Positions 44,401 through 51,380 of a stretch of DNA of 64,000 nt are shown piece by piece (the stretch's first letter is position 1; each line of letters starts with the position of its first letter). This DNA comes from Asticcacaulis sp. AC460 (GTDB lineage Bacteria; Pseudomonadota; Alphaproteobacteria; Caulobacterales; Caulobacteraceae): the NCBI RefSeq assembly GCF_000495795.1, contig NZ_AWGD01000018.1, positions 21,941 through 85,940 on the forward strand, given 5' to 3'. Below the pieces are notes generated by a model. That model ran no database searches and was not told where the DNA came from. It was given only the letters and a program-made list of their open reading frames with translations. The position numbers and the translations under genes were made by a program.

Positions 44401-46585
44401 GGTTGACGGTGAGGCTATCGATGCCGGCGCCGGCATCGAAGGAGATGCTGGTATTGCTGTTGAGCAGAGGTGTGCCGTCCAGGCTCAGGGCGTCATTTCC
44501 GGACCCGGCAATGACGCTCAGGTTTTCCGTGCCGTTGAACTGGGTGCGGTTGGTGTCGTTATATATGTCGCCGTAAAAACGGATGCCGCTGTCATTATAG
44601 ATGGCGTGGCCGACATTGGCGGTTACCGTGTGATTGTCGATGCTGAGGCTGTCGGTACCGTCACCGGCTTCGACGTACTGGTAGCCCGCAGAGCTGGTCA
44701 GGGTTACCGTATCGTTGCCCGCCGCCATGCGCCAGCCCTGGTTGTTGGCGCCGGCGACTGTCACGCTGTCATTGCCGCTGCCCATATAGACATTGCCGTA
44801 GATTTCGAAGCCGTTGAGCGCAACACGATCCGCGGTGAGACTGCTATTGAGCACGGTGATGGCGGTTGTGATGACCGACAGATTGGCCGAGGTCAGGGTG
44901 TCGGTTCCGCCCCCTGCGTCGATATCGGCGCTGTTGGCCAGGGTGGCGAGGGGGCCGCCGTCGAAGGTGAACGCGTCATCGCCAGTCCCCATCCGGTAGA
45001 CGAGCGCCTCTGTCCCGTTGAATTGGGTACGGTTGCCGCCGTCATTGTAAAGATCGCCATAGAAGCGCGCGCCGGTGTCATTATAAACATTGCTCGACAC
45101 GCCTGCCGTCTGGGTCGCGTTGTTGACCGAAAGCGTATCGAAACCCCCACCCAGTTCGATGTACTGATAGCCGTGGGCGCCGTTGAGGCTCACGCTGTCG
45201 TCGCCTGCGCCCAGACGCAGATCCTGGCCGGCGGTCTCGCTCAGGGTTGCACTGTCGTTACCGCTGCCGAAGGTTACGGCATAGCTGACGAAACCCAGGA
45301 GGGTCAGGCGGCTCGTCGTCAGAGAGGCGTTGTTCAGGAAGATATCGGTGGTAATCACGCCCAGGTTCGCCGACAGAATATTGCCTCCGGCGCCGGCGTC
45401 GACATAGACGGTGTTGGCCGCGGCCGCCAGCGGACCGCCGTTGAGGTTCAGCGTGTCGCTCCCTGAGCCCATATAGTAGGTCAGGTTCTCGACCGCGTCA
45501 TACTGGGTGCGATTGCCGCCATCGTTGTAGAGGTCGCCGTAGAAGTCAACGCCGGCGTTGTTGTTGAGGGTGCTCGTTACGGCGACGGTCTGTGCGGAAT
45601 TGTTCACCGTCAGGCTGTCCTGGCCGGCGCCCAGGGCGACGTACTGGTAGCCCAATGCGCCGTTCAGGGTCACATTGTCGTTGCCGCTGCCCAAAACCAG
45701 GTTCTGCGCGCCCGTGTTATTCAGCGTCACGGTGTCGTTGCCGCTGCCGAAGGTAAGGTTGTAGTTGGTGAAGTTCTTCAGCGAGACGCGGCTGGTGGTC
45801 AGCGAGGCGTTGGTCAGAAGAATGTTGGTGGTAATAACCCCAAGATTGGCGTTCAGCGTGTTCACGCCGCCACCGCCATTGACCGCGACATTGGTATTCG
45901 ACGCGGCAAGGGGGCCGCCGTCCAGGTTGAGAGTGTCGTTCCCCAGGCCCATGGTATAGTTGATCTTTTCCACCCCGTTATACTGGATACGGTTGGTGTC
46001 GTGGTACAGGTCGCCATAGAAGTTGAGGCCGGCGTTGTTGGACAGGGTGCTGGTCACTCCGACAATCTGCGTGCCGGCATTGACGTTCAAGGTATCCTTG
46101 CCCGCGCCGGCCTCGACATAGATGTAGCCGGACGGATTGTCGAACGTGAAGACGTCGTCGCCGGCGCCGGTGCGGAAGTTGCTGCCGCCGTGATTTGACA
46201 AGGTGATGATGTCGGCACCGTTGCCGGTCCACAGGTCGTAGGTTTCGAAGTCGATCGCCGAGACATTGGTGGTTGTCAGGTTGCCATTGTTCAGGGTGAA
46301 GGCAGTATTGACGGCGCTGAAGTCGCCGTTCAGCCGGTCGGAGCCGCCATTGGCGTCCAGATAGAGACTGCAGCCGTCGACCACGGCCGATCCATTGACG
46401 GTCAGCGTATCGTCACCTTGGCTCATCAGGAAGGTGATGGCGGTGATATGGTCGTAATTGAACGACGGCAGGGTGTCGCTGTAAATGGTTCCGTAAAAGG
46501 TACGTGAACCGGCGCTGCCATCGACAGAGATGGAATTACCGACGCCACCAGCGAGGCCGGAATGATCGACATAGAGAGCAGTCAT
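41420..46585 (-). CDS. Giant RTX-type secreted protein with two-layer repeats, 1,721 residues
   Basis: There is no signal peptide. Residues 1 to about 940 are six units of about 160 residues, each with an FYGDLYND-type motif followed by NRTQFNGxE, a GSGNDTLNLNGGPL stretch and long beta-like strands; nucleotide spacing between motifs is near 480. From about 940 to the end come classical hemolysin-type repeats plus eight VCBS-like units starting GNDTYYVxxAGDxV. These eight alternate strictly between a VENLTLTG form and an AGRYVExLTLTG form. The last about 70 residues (LFLFETSSGTDTVTDFSAAQND onwards) look like a type I secretion end. No exporter gene is nearby, and no enzyme domain is visible, so adhesion or matrix formation is more likely. 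The ATG at 46585 has AAGGA upstream. Confidence 0.85.
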   Translation of the reverse strand: MTALYVDHSGLAGGVGNSISVDGSAGSRTFYGTIYSDTLPSFNYDHITAITFLMSQGDDTLTVNGSAVVDGCSLYLDANGGSDRLNGDFSAVNTAFTLNNGNLTTTNVSAIDFETYDLWTGNGADIITLSNHGGSNFRTGAGDDVFTFDNPSGYIYVEAGAGKDTLNVNAGTQIVGVTSTLSNNAGLNFYGDLYHDTNRIQYNGVEKINYTMGLGNDTLNLDGGPLAASNTNVAVNGGGGVNTLNANLGVITTNILLTNASLTTSRVSLKNFTNYNLTFGSGNDTVTLNNTGAQNLVLGSGNDNVTLNGALGYQYVALGAGQDSLTVNNSAQTVAVTSTLNNNAGVDFYGDLYNDGGNRTQYDAVENLTYYMGSGSDTLNLNGGPLAAAANTVYVDAGAGGNILSANLGVITTDIFLNNASLTTSRLTLLGFVSYAVTFGSGNDSATLSETAGQDLRLGAGDDSVSLNGAHGYQYIELGGGFDTLSVNNATQTAGVSSNVYNDTGARFYGDLYNDGGNRTQFNGTEALVYRMGTGDDAFTFDGGPLATLANSADIDAGGGTDTLTSANLSVITTAITVLNSSLTADRVALNGFEIYGNVYMGSGNDSVTVAGANNQGWRMAAGNDTVTLTSSAGYQYVEAGDGTDSLSIDNHTVTANVGHAIYNDSGIRFYGDIYNDTNRTQFNGTENLSVIAGSGNDALSLDGTPLLNSNTSISFDAGAGIDSLTVNLGALTADIVLNETSLTSTRLSLLSFEAFNVTLGSGNDTVTRTTATGDQFRLAGGDDSITLNSAMGYQYVEGGSGYDFLTVRNNSQDAGVTSTIYNDSGLRFYGDLYNEGSNRTQFNGVERIAYTMGRGNDVLNVDGNALATAGNRLNLSGGTGIDHLNLNLSGLSGLNLVWSGVTLTIGVNTFASFETLSVTLGGGSTYIILAGGNDSYNGTGSDDTIDGGAGNDTLSGQGGFDIVSYASASGPVTVSLAMQGAAQATGNGSDLLTNFEGILGSAYDDQLFGDNNNNRLDGGSGNDNLFGGQGNDTYVINSAGDVITEFVGDGTDTVESSFTYTLSAVLENLTLTGTANINGTGNSGNNLLVGNTGTNVLTGGLGDDTYVIQNSGDNVVEGAGQGTDVILSSASYDLAGRIVEILTLTGSADINATGNGNANTLNGNGGNNRLDGGAGSDTLTGGLGNDTYVVNAVSDVIVEAGGEGSDTVESSITHTLGATLENLTLTGSGNISGTGNALNNILTANLGNSTLAGGLGDDTYYVDNAGDSVVELGGEGNDTIYSSDNRGLFGTYVETLILTGAANIVATGNSFANRLVGNSGTNTLTGLAGDDTYVVQNAGDTTVEAAGEGTDLVESAITWTLAANVENLLLTGGAAVNGTGNSGNNVLTGNEANNVLSGLGGNDTYYIQNSGDTVVEANGDGTDTIVSTVTYSLAGRYVEFLTLVGAANIDATGNGNANTLTGNGGNNVLTGLGGHDALDGTGGVDTLIGGTGNDSYVVDDAGDVVTEAVGEGIDLVATALTYTLGANVENLSLTGTSAINGTGNALNNVLSGNSGVNVLTGGLGNDTYYVQSAGDNVVEANGEGTDLIYSTASYSLSGRYAEAIVLTGSANVNATGNSLANSLTGNDGNNTINGKGGTDILAGGLGSDLFLFETSSGTDTVTDFSAAQNDTININAYTGGVANAGLVTQSGANVLITLGGGNVITVNSATTADVLAHIVW

Positions 46586-46922
46586 GGTGCGTTTCCTTGA
46601 ATTGTGGCCAGGCAGGTTGAGGCGCGGCGCCACCGCGCGTCCGGGGGAAATGAGAGGATACTTCAGGCGGGTACGGTAATGGGAACGCGGATGCCACGCC
46701 GGAAATGGACGCAAGGGCGCGGGAACAGGCATTAGATTTTCATTAAGGTTTTACCGGAACGACGTTCGGTTGGCTACTGAAAACGCCCATGACGCGTGTG
46801 ACGGGCTTTCCTTATCCAGACGGCGTTCGGCTGAAACCGAGCGATCCACCGTCCTGTCACGCTGCTGGCAAAATGGTTAATGACAATCAGGGGACGCGAG
46901 GCTACTGTTTGAACGGGTCGAC
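46586..46922. other. Divergent promoter region between the giant RTX gene and the LuxR-type gene
   Basis: This 337-bp stretch has no supported gene. The leftward part must carry the RTX promoter and leader, and the rightward part the LuxR-type gene's promoter. I see no strong hairpin or operator palindrome in it. Confidence 0.6.
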
Positions 46923-47624
46923 ATGCAACGGGGCGCAGGGAGACGGTGTTTGAGTGACAGGCCGACGGGTATTGGGGCGTTAACCGAACGCCAGAAAGAA
47001 ATTCTGCGCCTGATCGCGCGGCATCATCAGGAAAAGGAGATCGCGCGTCTCCTTAAGATCAGTGTGCCGACGGTGAAGGATCATGCCGCCACGGCGCGGC
47101 GCCACCTGGGGGTCAGCACGACGCGAAAAGCCGCCATGATACTGGTGGAATTTGAAGCCGGCGCGGGAGCTATACCCGGCGTAGGGTATACCTCAGGCTC
47201 AGTCGCCAGGCCGCCCGAACCAGATGCAGGTTCAGGGCATGAGCCAAGCATTCAAACCGAACGACGACTATCTGATCATCACCTACCAGGAACTGGAAAT
47301 GGCCTGGAGGATGCTCGCTTCGCCCGAGAAACTGGACCAGATTACGGACACCCTGAATTCCGTCCGGCAACTGAACCAGAGCTACGGGCCGGAGAAAGCC
47401 ATCTTCACCATGGTTTCAGCGACGGCGTGGCTGACTCAGGACGAGCCGGCGTAGGGCGTGATGCAGGGTTCAGATTCCGGCTGAAATCGATGTCACTTCC
47501 GATGTGGCTAGGGCTGATTGCTGTGACCTCCGTGGGATCGATTGTCCTGATGGCGGCCATACTTTCACTCACCCTCGGCACCCTCGGCGTTATTCAGCAG
47601 ATTACACATTATCTCGGCTGGTGA
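46923..47624 (+). CDS. LuxR-type HTH regulator with C-terminal membrane helix
   Basis: This 233-residue protein has an N-terminal LuxR/GerE-type helix-turn-helix (GALTERQKEILRLIARHHQEKEIARLLKIS...RRHLGVSTTRKAAMIL, about residues 18-74) and one hydrophobic helix at the C-terminus (about 195-220). Regulators with this build are common in Caulobacterales and Sphingomonadales. The linker (about 80-188) is rich in G, R, H and P and looks like the out-of-frame translation of a second, better-formed gene (47239-47454). A TTG at 46950 with a GGAG site is an alternative start. No receiver or autoinducer domain is present. Confidence 0.65.
   Translation: MQRGAGRRCLSDRPTGIGALTERQKEILRLIARHHQEKEIARLLKISVPTVKDHAATARRHLGVSTTRKAAMILVEFEAGAGAIPGVGYTSGSVARPPEPDAGSGHEPSIQTERRLSDHHLPGTGNGLEDARFARETGPDYGHPEFRPATEPELRAGESHLHHGFSDGVADSGRAGVGRDAGFRFRLKSMSLPMWLGLIAVTSVGSIVLMAAILSLTLGTLGVIQQITHYLGW
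47239..47454 (+). CDS. Small protein nested in the LuxR-type gene (other frame)
   Basis: This 71-residue protein (MSQAFKPNDD...) has a balanced amino-acid composition, helix-forming pattern (QELEMAWRMLASPEKLDQITDTL) and strongly G/C-biased third codon positions, like the genes around it. The frame of the LuxR-type gene over the same bases looks less protein-like. No strong ribosome site is visible before its ATG. It is fully inside the other reading frame, so either the two genes overlap or the larger frame is not translated through. The function is unknown. Confidence 0.5.
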   Translation: MSQAFKPNDDYLIITYQELEMAWRMLASPEKLDQITDTLNSVRQLNQSYGPEKAIFTMVSATAWLTQDEPA

Positions 47625-47665
47625 ACGTGCCAGCCGGCAGTTCATTCGAGTCAGGGGTAGTCTAA

Positions 47666-48010
47666 ATGAAACGAGCGGATATGGTGCGCTACGGCGCTGA
47701 ACAACTGTTCAATGCGGAAAATGCCATCGAGCTGGCCCTGTGCCAGTCGGCGACGCTGATCAGCGAACTTAGCCGGATGCGAATGGAATCACGAATGTCG
47801 GCGGTGGTCGGACAGGATGTCCTAGACTCCGCCGCGGACGTGATCATCAAATTGACCGCGGCCCGCCGGGCCATGGTCTTGACCCATGAGCATCTCAATG
47901 GTGTGAAGGTGCAGATTGGCTGCGGCGCCGTCGCGACCGGCGATGACGTGCTCAAGCCACCCAAGACGGTTGAGGCGCCGCAGCCACAAGGCCTGCCGGT
48001 CGCCTCGTAA
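47666..48010 (+). CDS. Hypothetical helical protein
   Basis: This 114-residue cytosolic protein is almost all helix: AEQLFNAENAIELALCQSATLISELSRMRMESRM (about 11-44), then DSAADVIIKLTAARRAMVLTHEHLNGVKVQIGCG (about 54-87) and a Pro-rich end. The pattern (KL..AR..M...H..L) resembles bundle proteins of unknown role. It lies 41 nt after the LuxR-type gene, and a membrane protein starts 8 nt after its stop, so the three likely form one operon. Confidence 0.7.
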   Translation: MKRADMVRYGAEQLFNAENAIELALCQSATLISELSRMRMESRMSAVVGQDVLDSAADVIIKLTAARRAMVLTHEHLNGVKVQIGCGAVATGDDVLKPPKTVEAPQPQGLPVAS

Positions 48011-48018
48011 GGAGAGGC

Positions 48019-48471
48019 ATGTACACGACCTGGGCCATTTTCGGCCGTTGCTGGGGAATTGGACTTGTCCCCTATATCCTGATACGTGGCGGCCCCGCAG
48101 AAAGATGCGGGGCCGTTATCTACGCCCTGGGATGGGCCGCTACGGTCATTTTTCAAAGCCGCGAGGGCAACGGACCTGGAATCTGGGTCTTCCTGATCGA
48201 TATCCTGGTCATGATTGCCTATGTCGTTCTGTCGGCGAAGACCCGAAAAATATGGACTCTGTTTGCTGCCGCATTCGCTCTGGCTGCGGTACTTTGTCAC
48301 ATCGCCGGATATCTGGGTAAGGTCAACGTCGTGACGTATGTCACGGGCATTACCCTATGGGGCGGGTACGGGCTTAAGGTTGCCTTGACCGGCGGCATGA
48401 TAGCGCTGGAGCTGGATCGTTACCGCCAATGGCGCTTGAATCGCAAGCCGGACAGATTGCTGCAACCCTGA
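48019..48471 (+). CDS. Hypothetical polytopic membrane protein
   Basis: This 150-residue inner-membrane protein has four to five hydrophobic helices (about residues 5-22, 30-45, 54-70, 78-100 and 108-130) and a basic C-terminal tail (LDRYRQWRLNRKPDRL). The start lies 8 nt after the 114-residue protein's stop, so the genes are coupled. I do not recognise the family; the context is a LuxR-type membrane regulator two genes upstream. Confidence 0.75.
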   Translation: MYTTWAIFGRCWGIGLVPYILIRGGPAERCGAVIYALGWAATVIFQSREGNGPGIWVFLIDILVMIAYVVLSAKTRKIWTLFAAAFALAAVLCHIAGYLGKVNVVTYVTGITLWGGYGLKVALTGGMIALELDRYRQWRLNRKPDRLLQP

Positions 48472-48611
48472 GGGCGTTTTGTACGCGCTGTGATCCTCCG
48501 GTTGCTTACATCGGATACAAACCAGTCGCTATAGGTTCTGAACAGTGAATCGTCCTGGCATGCGCCGCGGGCGAACGTATTTATTCCCACTCTCAGCAAC
48601 CGGACCTGAAT

Positions 48612-49013
48612 ATGGACGAAAGCCGCGTTCATCCCATAGATGTACATGTCGGAAGCCGCGTTCGCATGCGGCGTAAATTTATGGGAATCTCCCAGCAGGT
48701 GCTGGGCGACAGTATCGGGCTGACCTTCCAGCAGGTGCAGAAGTACGAGCGCGGTTCGAACCGTATCAGTGCTTCCAAGCTGTGGCACATCGGCCAGGTG
48801 CTGAAGGTGCCGATCGACTATTTCTTCGACGGCTTTGCCGGTGGTGAAGATCCCCAGGACGCGCCGGGAGGCACCGAGGCGGCAATCAACGCCTTCCTGA
48901 CCACATCCGAAGGCATCGAACTGGCGGAAGTCTTCCCGAAGGTGTCAGGCCCCAAGCTGCGCCGCAAGGTTCTGGACCTGGTCAAGGCCCTGGCCGACGA
49001 CGCCGAAACTTAA
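48612..49013 (+). CDS. Cro/CI-type (XRE) transcriptional regulator
   Basis: This 133-residue regulator has an N-terminal helix-turn-helix: VGSRVRMRRKFMGISQQVLGDSIGLTFQQVQKYERGSNRISASKLWHIGQVLKVPIDYFF (about residues 13-72), a pattern very common in alphaproteobacteria. The C-terminal part (75-133) is helical and may mediate dimerisation. It is a single-gene unit, with 140 bp upstream and a 316-bp gap downstream. The target genes are unknown. Confidence 0.92.
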   Translation: MDESRVHPIDVHVGSRVRMRRKFMGISQQVLGDSIGLTFQQVQKYERGSNRISASKLWHIGQVLKVPIDYFFDGFAGGEDPQDAPGGTEAAINAFLTTSEGIELAEVFPKVSGPKLRRKVLDLVKALADDAET

Positions 49014-49242
49014 CTTAAATAATAATCCTATAATTATCAACGCCGTATCCCTTCCCGTCATACGGGGAGTGGGGCGCCCCCGGCGTGGTCAATTGCGGTT
49101 AGCAAATGAGACGGCGGGGGATTTGGCCTGCCGTAATACTGCGTCGGTGTGCAGCCCACAGCGACCATGAACCTCTGTCCTCATCCGACAACCTCAGCTT
49201 GCCTACAACCATATAACCGTGTTAGATTCTCCTCTCGGGGGC

Positions 49243-49279
49243 ATTCAGATCGCGATGACAACCTCATTCCGATCTGAAT
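49243..49279. promoter_or_regulatory. Perfect 10-bp inverted repeat in the leader of the periplasmic protein gene
   Basis: ATTCAGATCG (49243-49252) pairs exactly with CGATCTGAAT (49270-49279) across 17 bp. It lies about 50 bp before the start at 49330 and could be an operator or a leader hairpin. The rest of the 316-bp gap (49014-49329) has an AT-rich patch right after the XRE gene (49014-49045) and no supported gene. Confidence 0.45.
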
Positions 49280-49329
49280 TTATCAATGCCTGATGCCGTT
49301 GGCATAAGGCTTCAGAGAGGGGAATATCC

Positions 49330-49713
49330 ATGAAAAAAATTGTATGCGCCGGCTTTGCCGCGGCGTGCCTGTTCGCCACGGTGGCCCAGGCCGAGATCGA
49401 TTCGGACCTGTCGCGCCATATCGAGTCCCGGGTCGATTCGGCCCACACCAAGGCGGCCCAGGCGCAAGCCGCCTTTGACGCCGGCGATGCCAACCGCGGT
49501 TGCCGCAGCCTCCTGGGCGCCGCGCGCGATCTCGACAAGAGCATCGATCTGGGCGTTAGCCTGATCGATCGCACCCAGGGCGATCGTTCGATCGAGGAGA
49601 ACTGGGAAAATGAAAAGGTGCTCCTGAACATGCGTAACCGGCTGGACGCGATCGTCGACGAACGCACCGTGGTTCAGCAGCAGCTCGAATTGCGCTGCCA
49701 GACCTCGGCCTAA
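49330..49713 (+). CDS. Periplasmic helical protein of unknown function
   Basis: This 127-residue protein has a Sec signal peptide (MKKIVCAGFAAACLFATVAQA, cleavage about residue 21) and a mature helical part with two cysteines (GCRSLLGAARDLDKS and the C-terminal LELRCQTS) that could form a disulfide. An AGAGAGGGG site precedes the ATG. A strong terminator follows 18 nt after the stop, so it is its own unit. I do not recognise the family. Confidence 0.75.
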   Translation: MKKIVCAGFAAACLFATVAQAEIDSDLSRHIESRVDSAHTKAAQAQAAFDAGDANRGCRSLLGAARDLDKSIDLGVSLIDRTQGDRSIEENWENEKVLLNMRNRLDAIVDERTVVQQQLELRCQTSA

Positions 49714-49731
49714 AGCCGTCGTGTTAACCGG

Positions 49732-49770
49732 AAGCCTGGACCTTGCGCTCCCGCGGTCCAGGCTTTTTCT
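49732..49770 (+). terminator. Rho-independent terminator after the periplasmic protein gene
   Basis: An 11-bp perfect stem (AAGCCTGGACC with GGTCCAGGCTT) encloses a 12-nt loop and is followed by TTTCTT. It ends the rightward gene at 49330-49713. Confidence 0.88.
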
Positions 49771-49905
49771 TGGGTAGGCCTCGGTCAGCTTGCCACGCCC
49801 GTGATCAGCGCTCGACGCGGTAGCGAATTCCGGGCAGCTCAATTTCCCGCGCGAAGCGCCGTCATTCCTGCGGAATACGAGCTCTTGCACTCTGCTGCAC
49901 ATCCG

Positions 49906-50071
49906 GAATTCCGTGTTTTCAGTGTCGCCGCGTAGCGGCTTCCGTGTGGTCCGTGTTCCGTTTCTTGTTTCAGAGAGCTCCCAGCCAGCCGGCCTGCCCC
50001 TGACAGTTAAGAGGAACACGGAAAACACCGAAGCGCCGCCGATGGCGGCGGACACTGAAGCCACGGAATTC
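49906..50071. repeat. Imperfect inverted repeat related to the 32442-32561 element
   Basis: The left arm 49906-49959 and right arm 50013-50071 are reverse complements with a few differences: both outer ends read GAATTCCGTG (right arm complemented), followed by TTCAGTGTC, and both inner ends give GTGTTCC. The left arm also holds CCGTGTGGTCCGTG, the core of the other element. The 480-bp gap from 49714 to 50193 contains this element and the terminator but no supported gene. Confidence 0.65.
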
Positions 50072-50193
50072 TAGACTTCTACATCTCAGACGCACAGCCT
50101 TCACTGCCTTGTCATGAAGGCGCTCCGCGCAGGAAATTGAGGCCGTCGCCGGCCTCGTACCGCCACCTTCCGCACAGGCCGGGGCTACACTGG

Positions 50194-51360
50194 CTACTTC
50201 GCCGCGTCGACGATTCCGTCGATGGTGGCCGGGAAGCCTTCTGTGGCGGCGCCGCGGTTGAACAGGCCCGACTGGTGGTTATCGAGATAGCCATTATCCC
50301 AGTAGACCGGCACCATGCCGTGCTGGAAGGCCGAACCGGTAATATACTTGTTCCAGTAGTTCCGGTAGATGCCCGTGGCGTCGTATTCGGTGCGCAGGCT
50401 GGCGGCATATTCGCCCAGGATCACCGGCACGCCCTTGTCGACGAAGTTCACCTTCATCTTCTGGAACTGGGCGTCGGTATAGGCCTCATTCGCCCAGGTC
50501 TCGGTATTGGCCGGGCTGGTGGCGATCGAGCCCCACTGCCATATCTTGCCGCCCGTATTCAGGGTGAAGTTGTATGGGTCGTAATAGTGCACCTCCATCA
50601 TCAGCCGGCCCGTCGCCGTATCGGTCGGCAGGGTCGAATTGCACAGCAGGGTATGATCGATATTGGTGTTGAAGCCCTGGATGACCAGCCAGCGCGTCGT
50701 GTTCTTTACGCCTGTGGCGCGCACCGCATCGACGAACGTCTGATTGAAGCCGTGCTGGACCTGGCAGTATTCCGCCTTGGGCGTGCTGTAGTCGCCGGTG
50801 ACCATGACTTCATTGGTGCCGGCGAACAGCAGATGGTCGTCATAATCCTTGAAGGTCGTGCCGATCTGGGTCCAGAACTTGGTCAGGCGGGCATCCGCCA
50901 AGGCTTCGTTGGCAAAGGTCGGCTGCAGCCAGCCGCCGTCCCAGTGGACATTGATCATGACATACAGGTCGGCGGCGCGTGCATAGTCGACGACCTCTTT
51001 CACCCGCGTCATCCAGGCGGCGTTGATGGTGTCGCTACTGTCAGCATACTGTTTCCAAGACACGGGAATACGGATGCTCTTGAAGCCGGCCGCCTTGACC
51101 CGGGTCATCAGGGCCTGGGTGGCGGCTGGATTGCCCCACGCCGTTTCCTGCGACACCGAGAAGGGCTGGGTGCCCGCGCCGATGGCTTCCAGGGTATTGC
51201 CCAGGTTCCAACCCGGTGACATCTCGGTCAGGGCATTGGCGGCGGTCAGGTTGGAACTGTCGGCGCTGGCGGCACTGGCCGCGAACAAAGCCGCGGCGGC
51301 CACGCCGATGGCCAGCGAGATGTTGCGCCGGAGACCCTTGAAACTTTGAACTGAAGACAA
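50194..51360 (-). CDS. Secreted GH5-family endoglucanase-type hydrolase (A)
   Basis: This 388-residue protein has a Sec signal peptide (about 1-33) and a GH5 (beta/alpha)8 barrel. The acid/base is E184 in LFAGTNEVMV and the nucleophile E317 in VILGEYAAS. Supporting motifs are WNLGNTLEAIG, FKSIRIPVSWKQY, NVHWDGGWL and EVHYYDPYNFTL. GH5 enzymes cut beta-1,4 glucans, mannans or xyloglucan; the subfamily cannot be fixed by eye. It is the last gene of a seven-gene leftward operon and a distant paralogue of the GH5 at 53062-54363. The upstream gap to GH43 is 20 nt. Confidence 0.9.
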   Translation of the reverse strand: MSSVQSFKGLRRNISLAIGVAAAALFAASAASADSSNLTAANALTEMSPGWNLGNTLEAIGAGTQPFSVSQETAWGNPAATQALMTRVKAAGFKSIRIPVSWKQYADSSDTINAAWMTRVKEVVDYARAADLYVMINVHWDGGWLQPTFANEALADARLTKFWTQIGTTFKDYDDHLLFAGTNEVMVTGDYSTPKAEYCQVQHGFNQTFVDAVRATGVKNTTRWLVIQGFNTNIDHTLLCNSTLPTDTATGRLMMEVHYYDPYNFTLNTGGKIWQWGSIATSPANTETWANEAYTDAQFQKMKVNFVDKGVPVILGEYAASLRTEYDATGIYRNYWNKYITGSAFQHGMVPVYWDNGYLDNHQSGLFNRGAATEGFPATIDGIVDAAK

Positions 51361-51380
51361 ACTGGTTCTCTCTTATGATT

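Noticed and set aside
41420..46585. Direct repeats that could be taken for a CRISPR array
   Set aside because: The repeat period (about 216 or 480 nt) and coding continuity fit protein repeats; no short identical repeats with unique spacers, and no cas genes.
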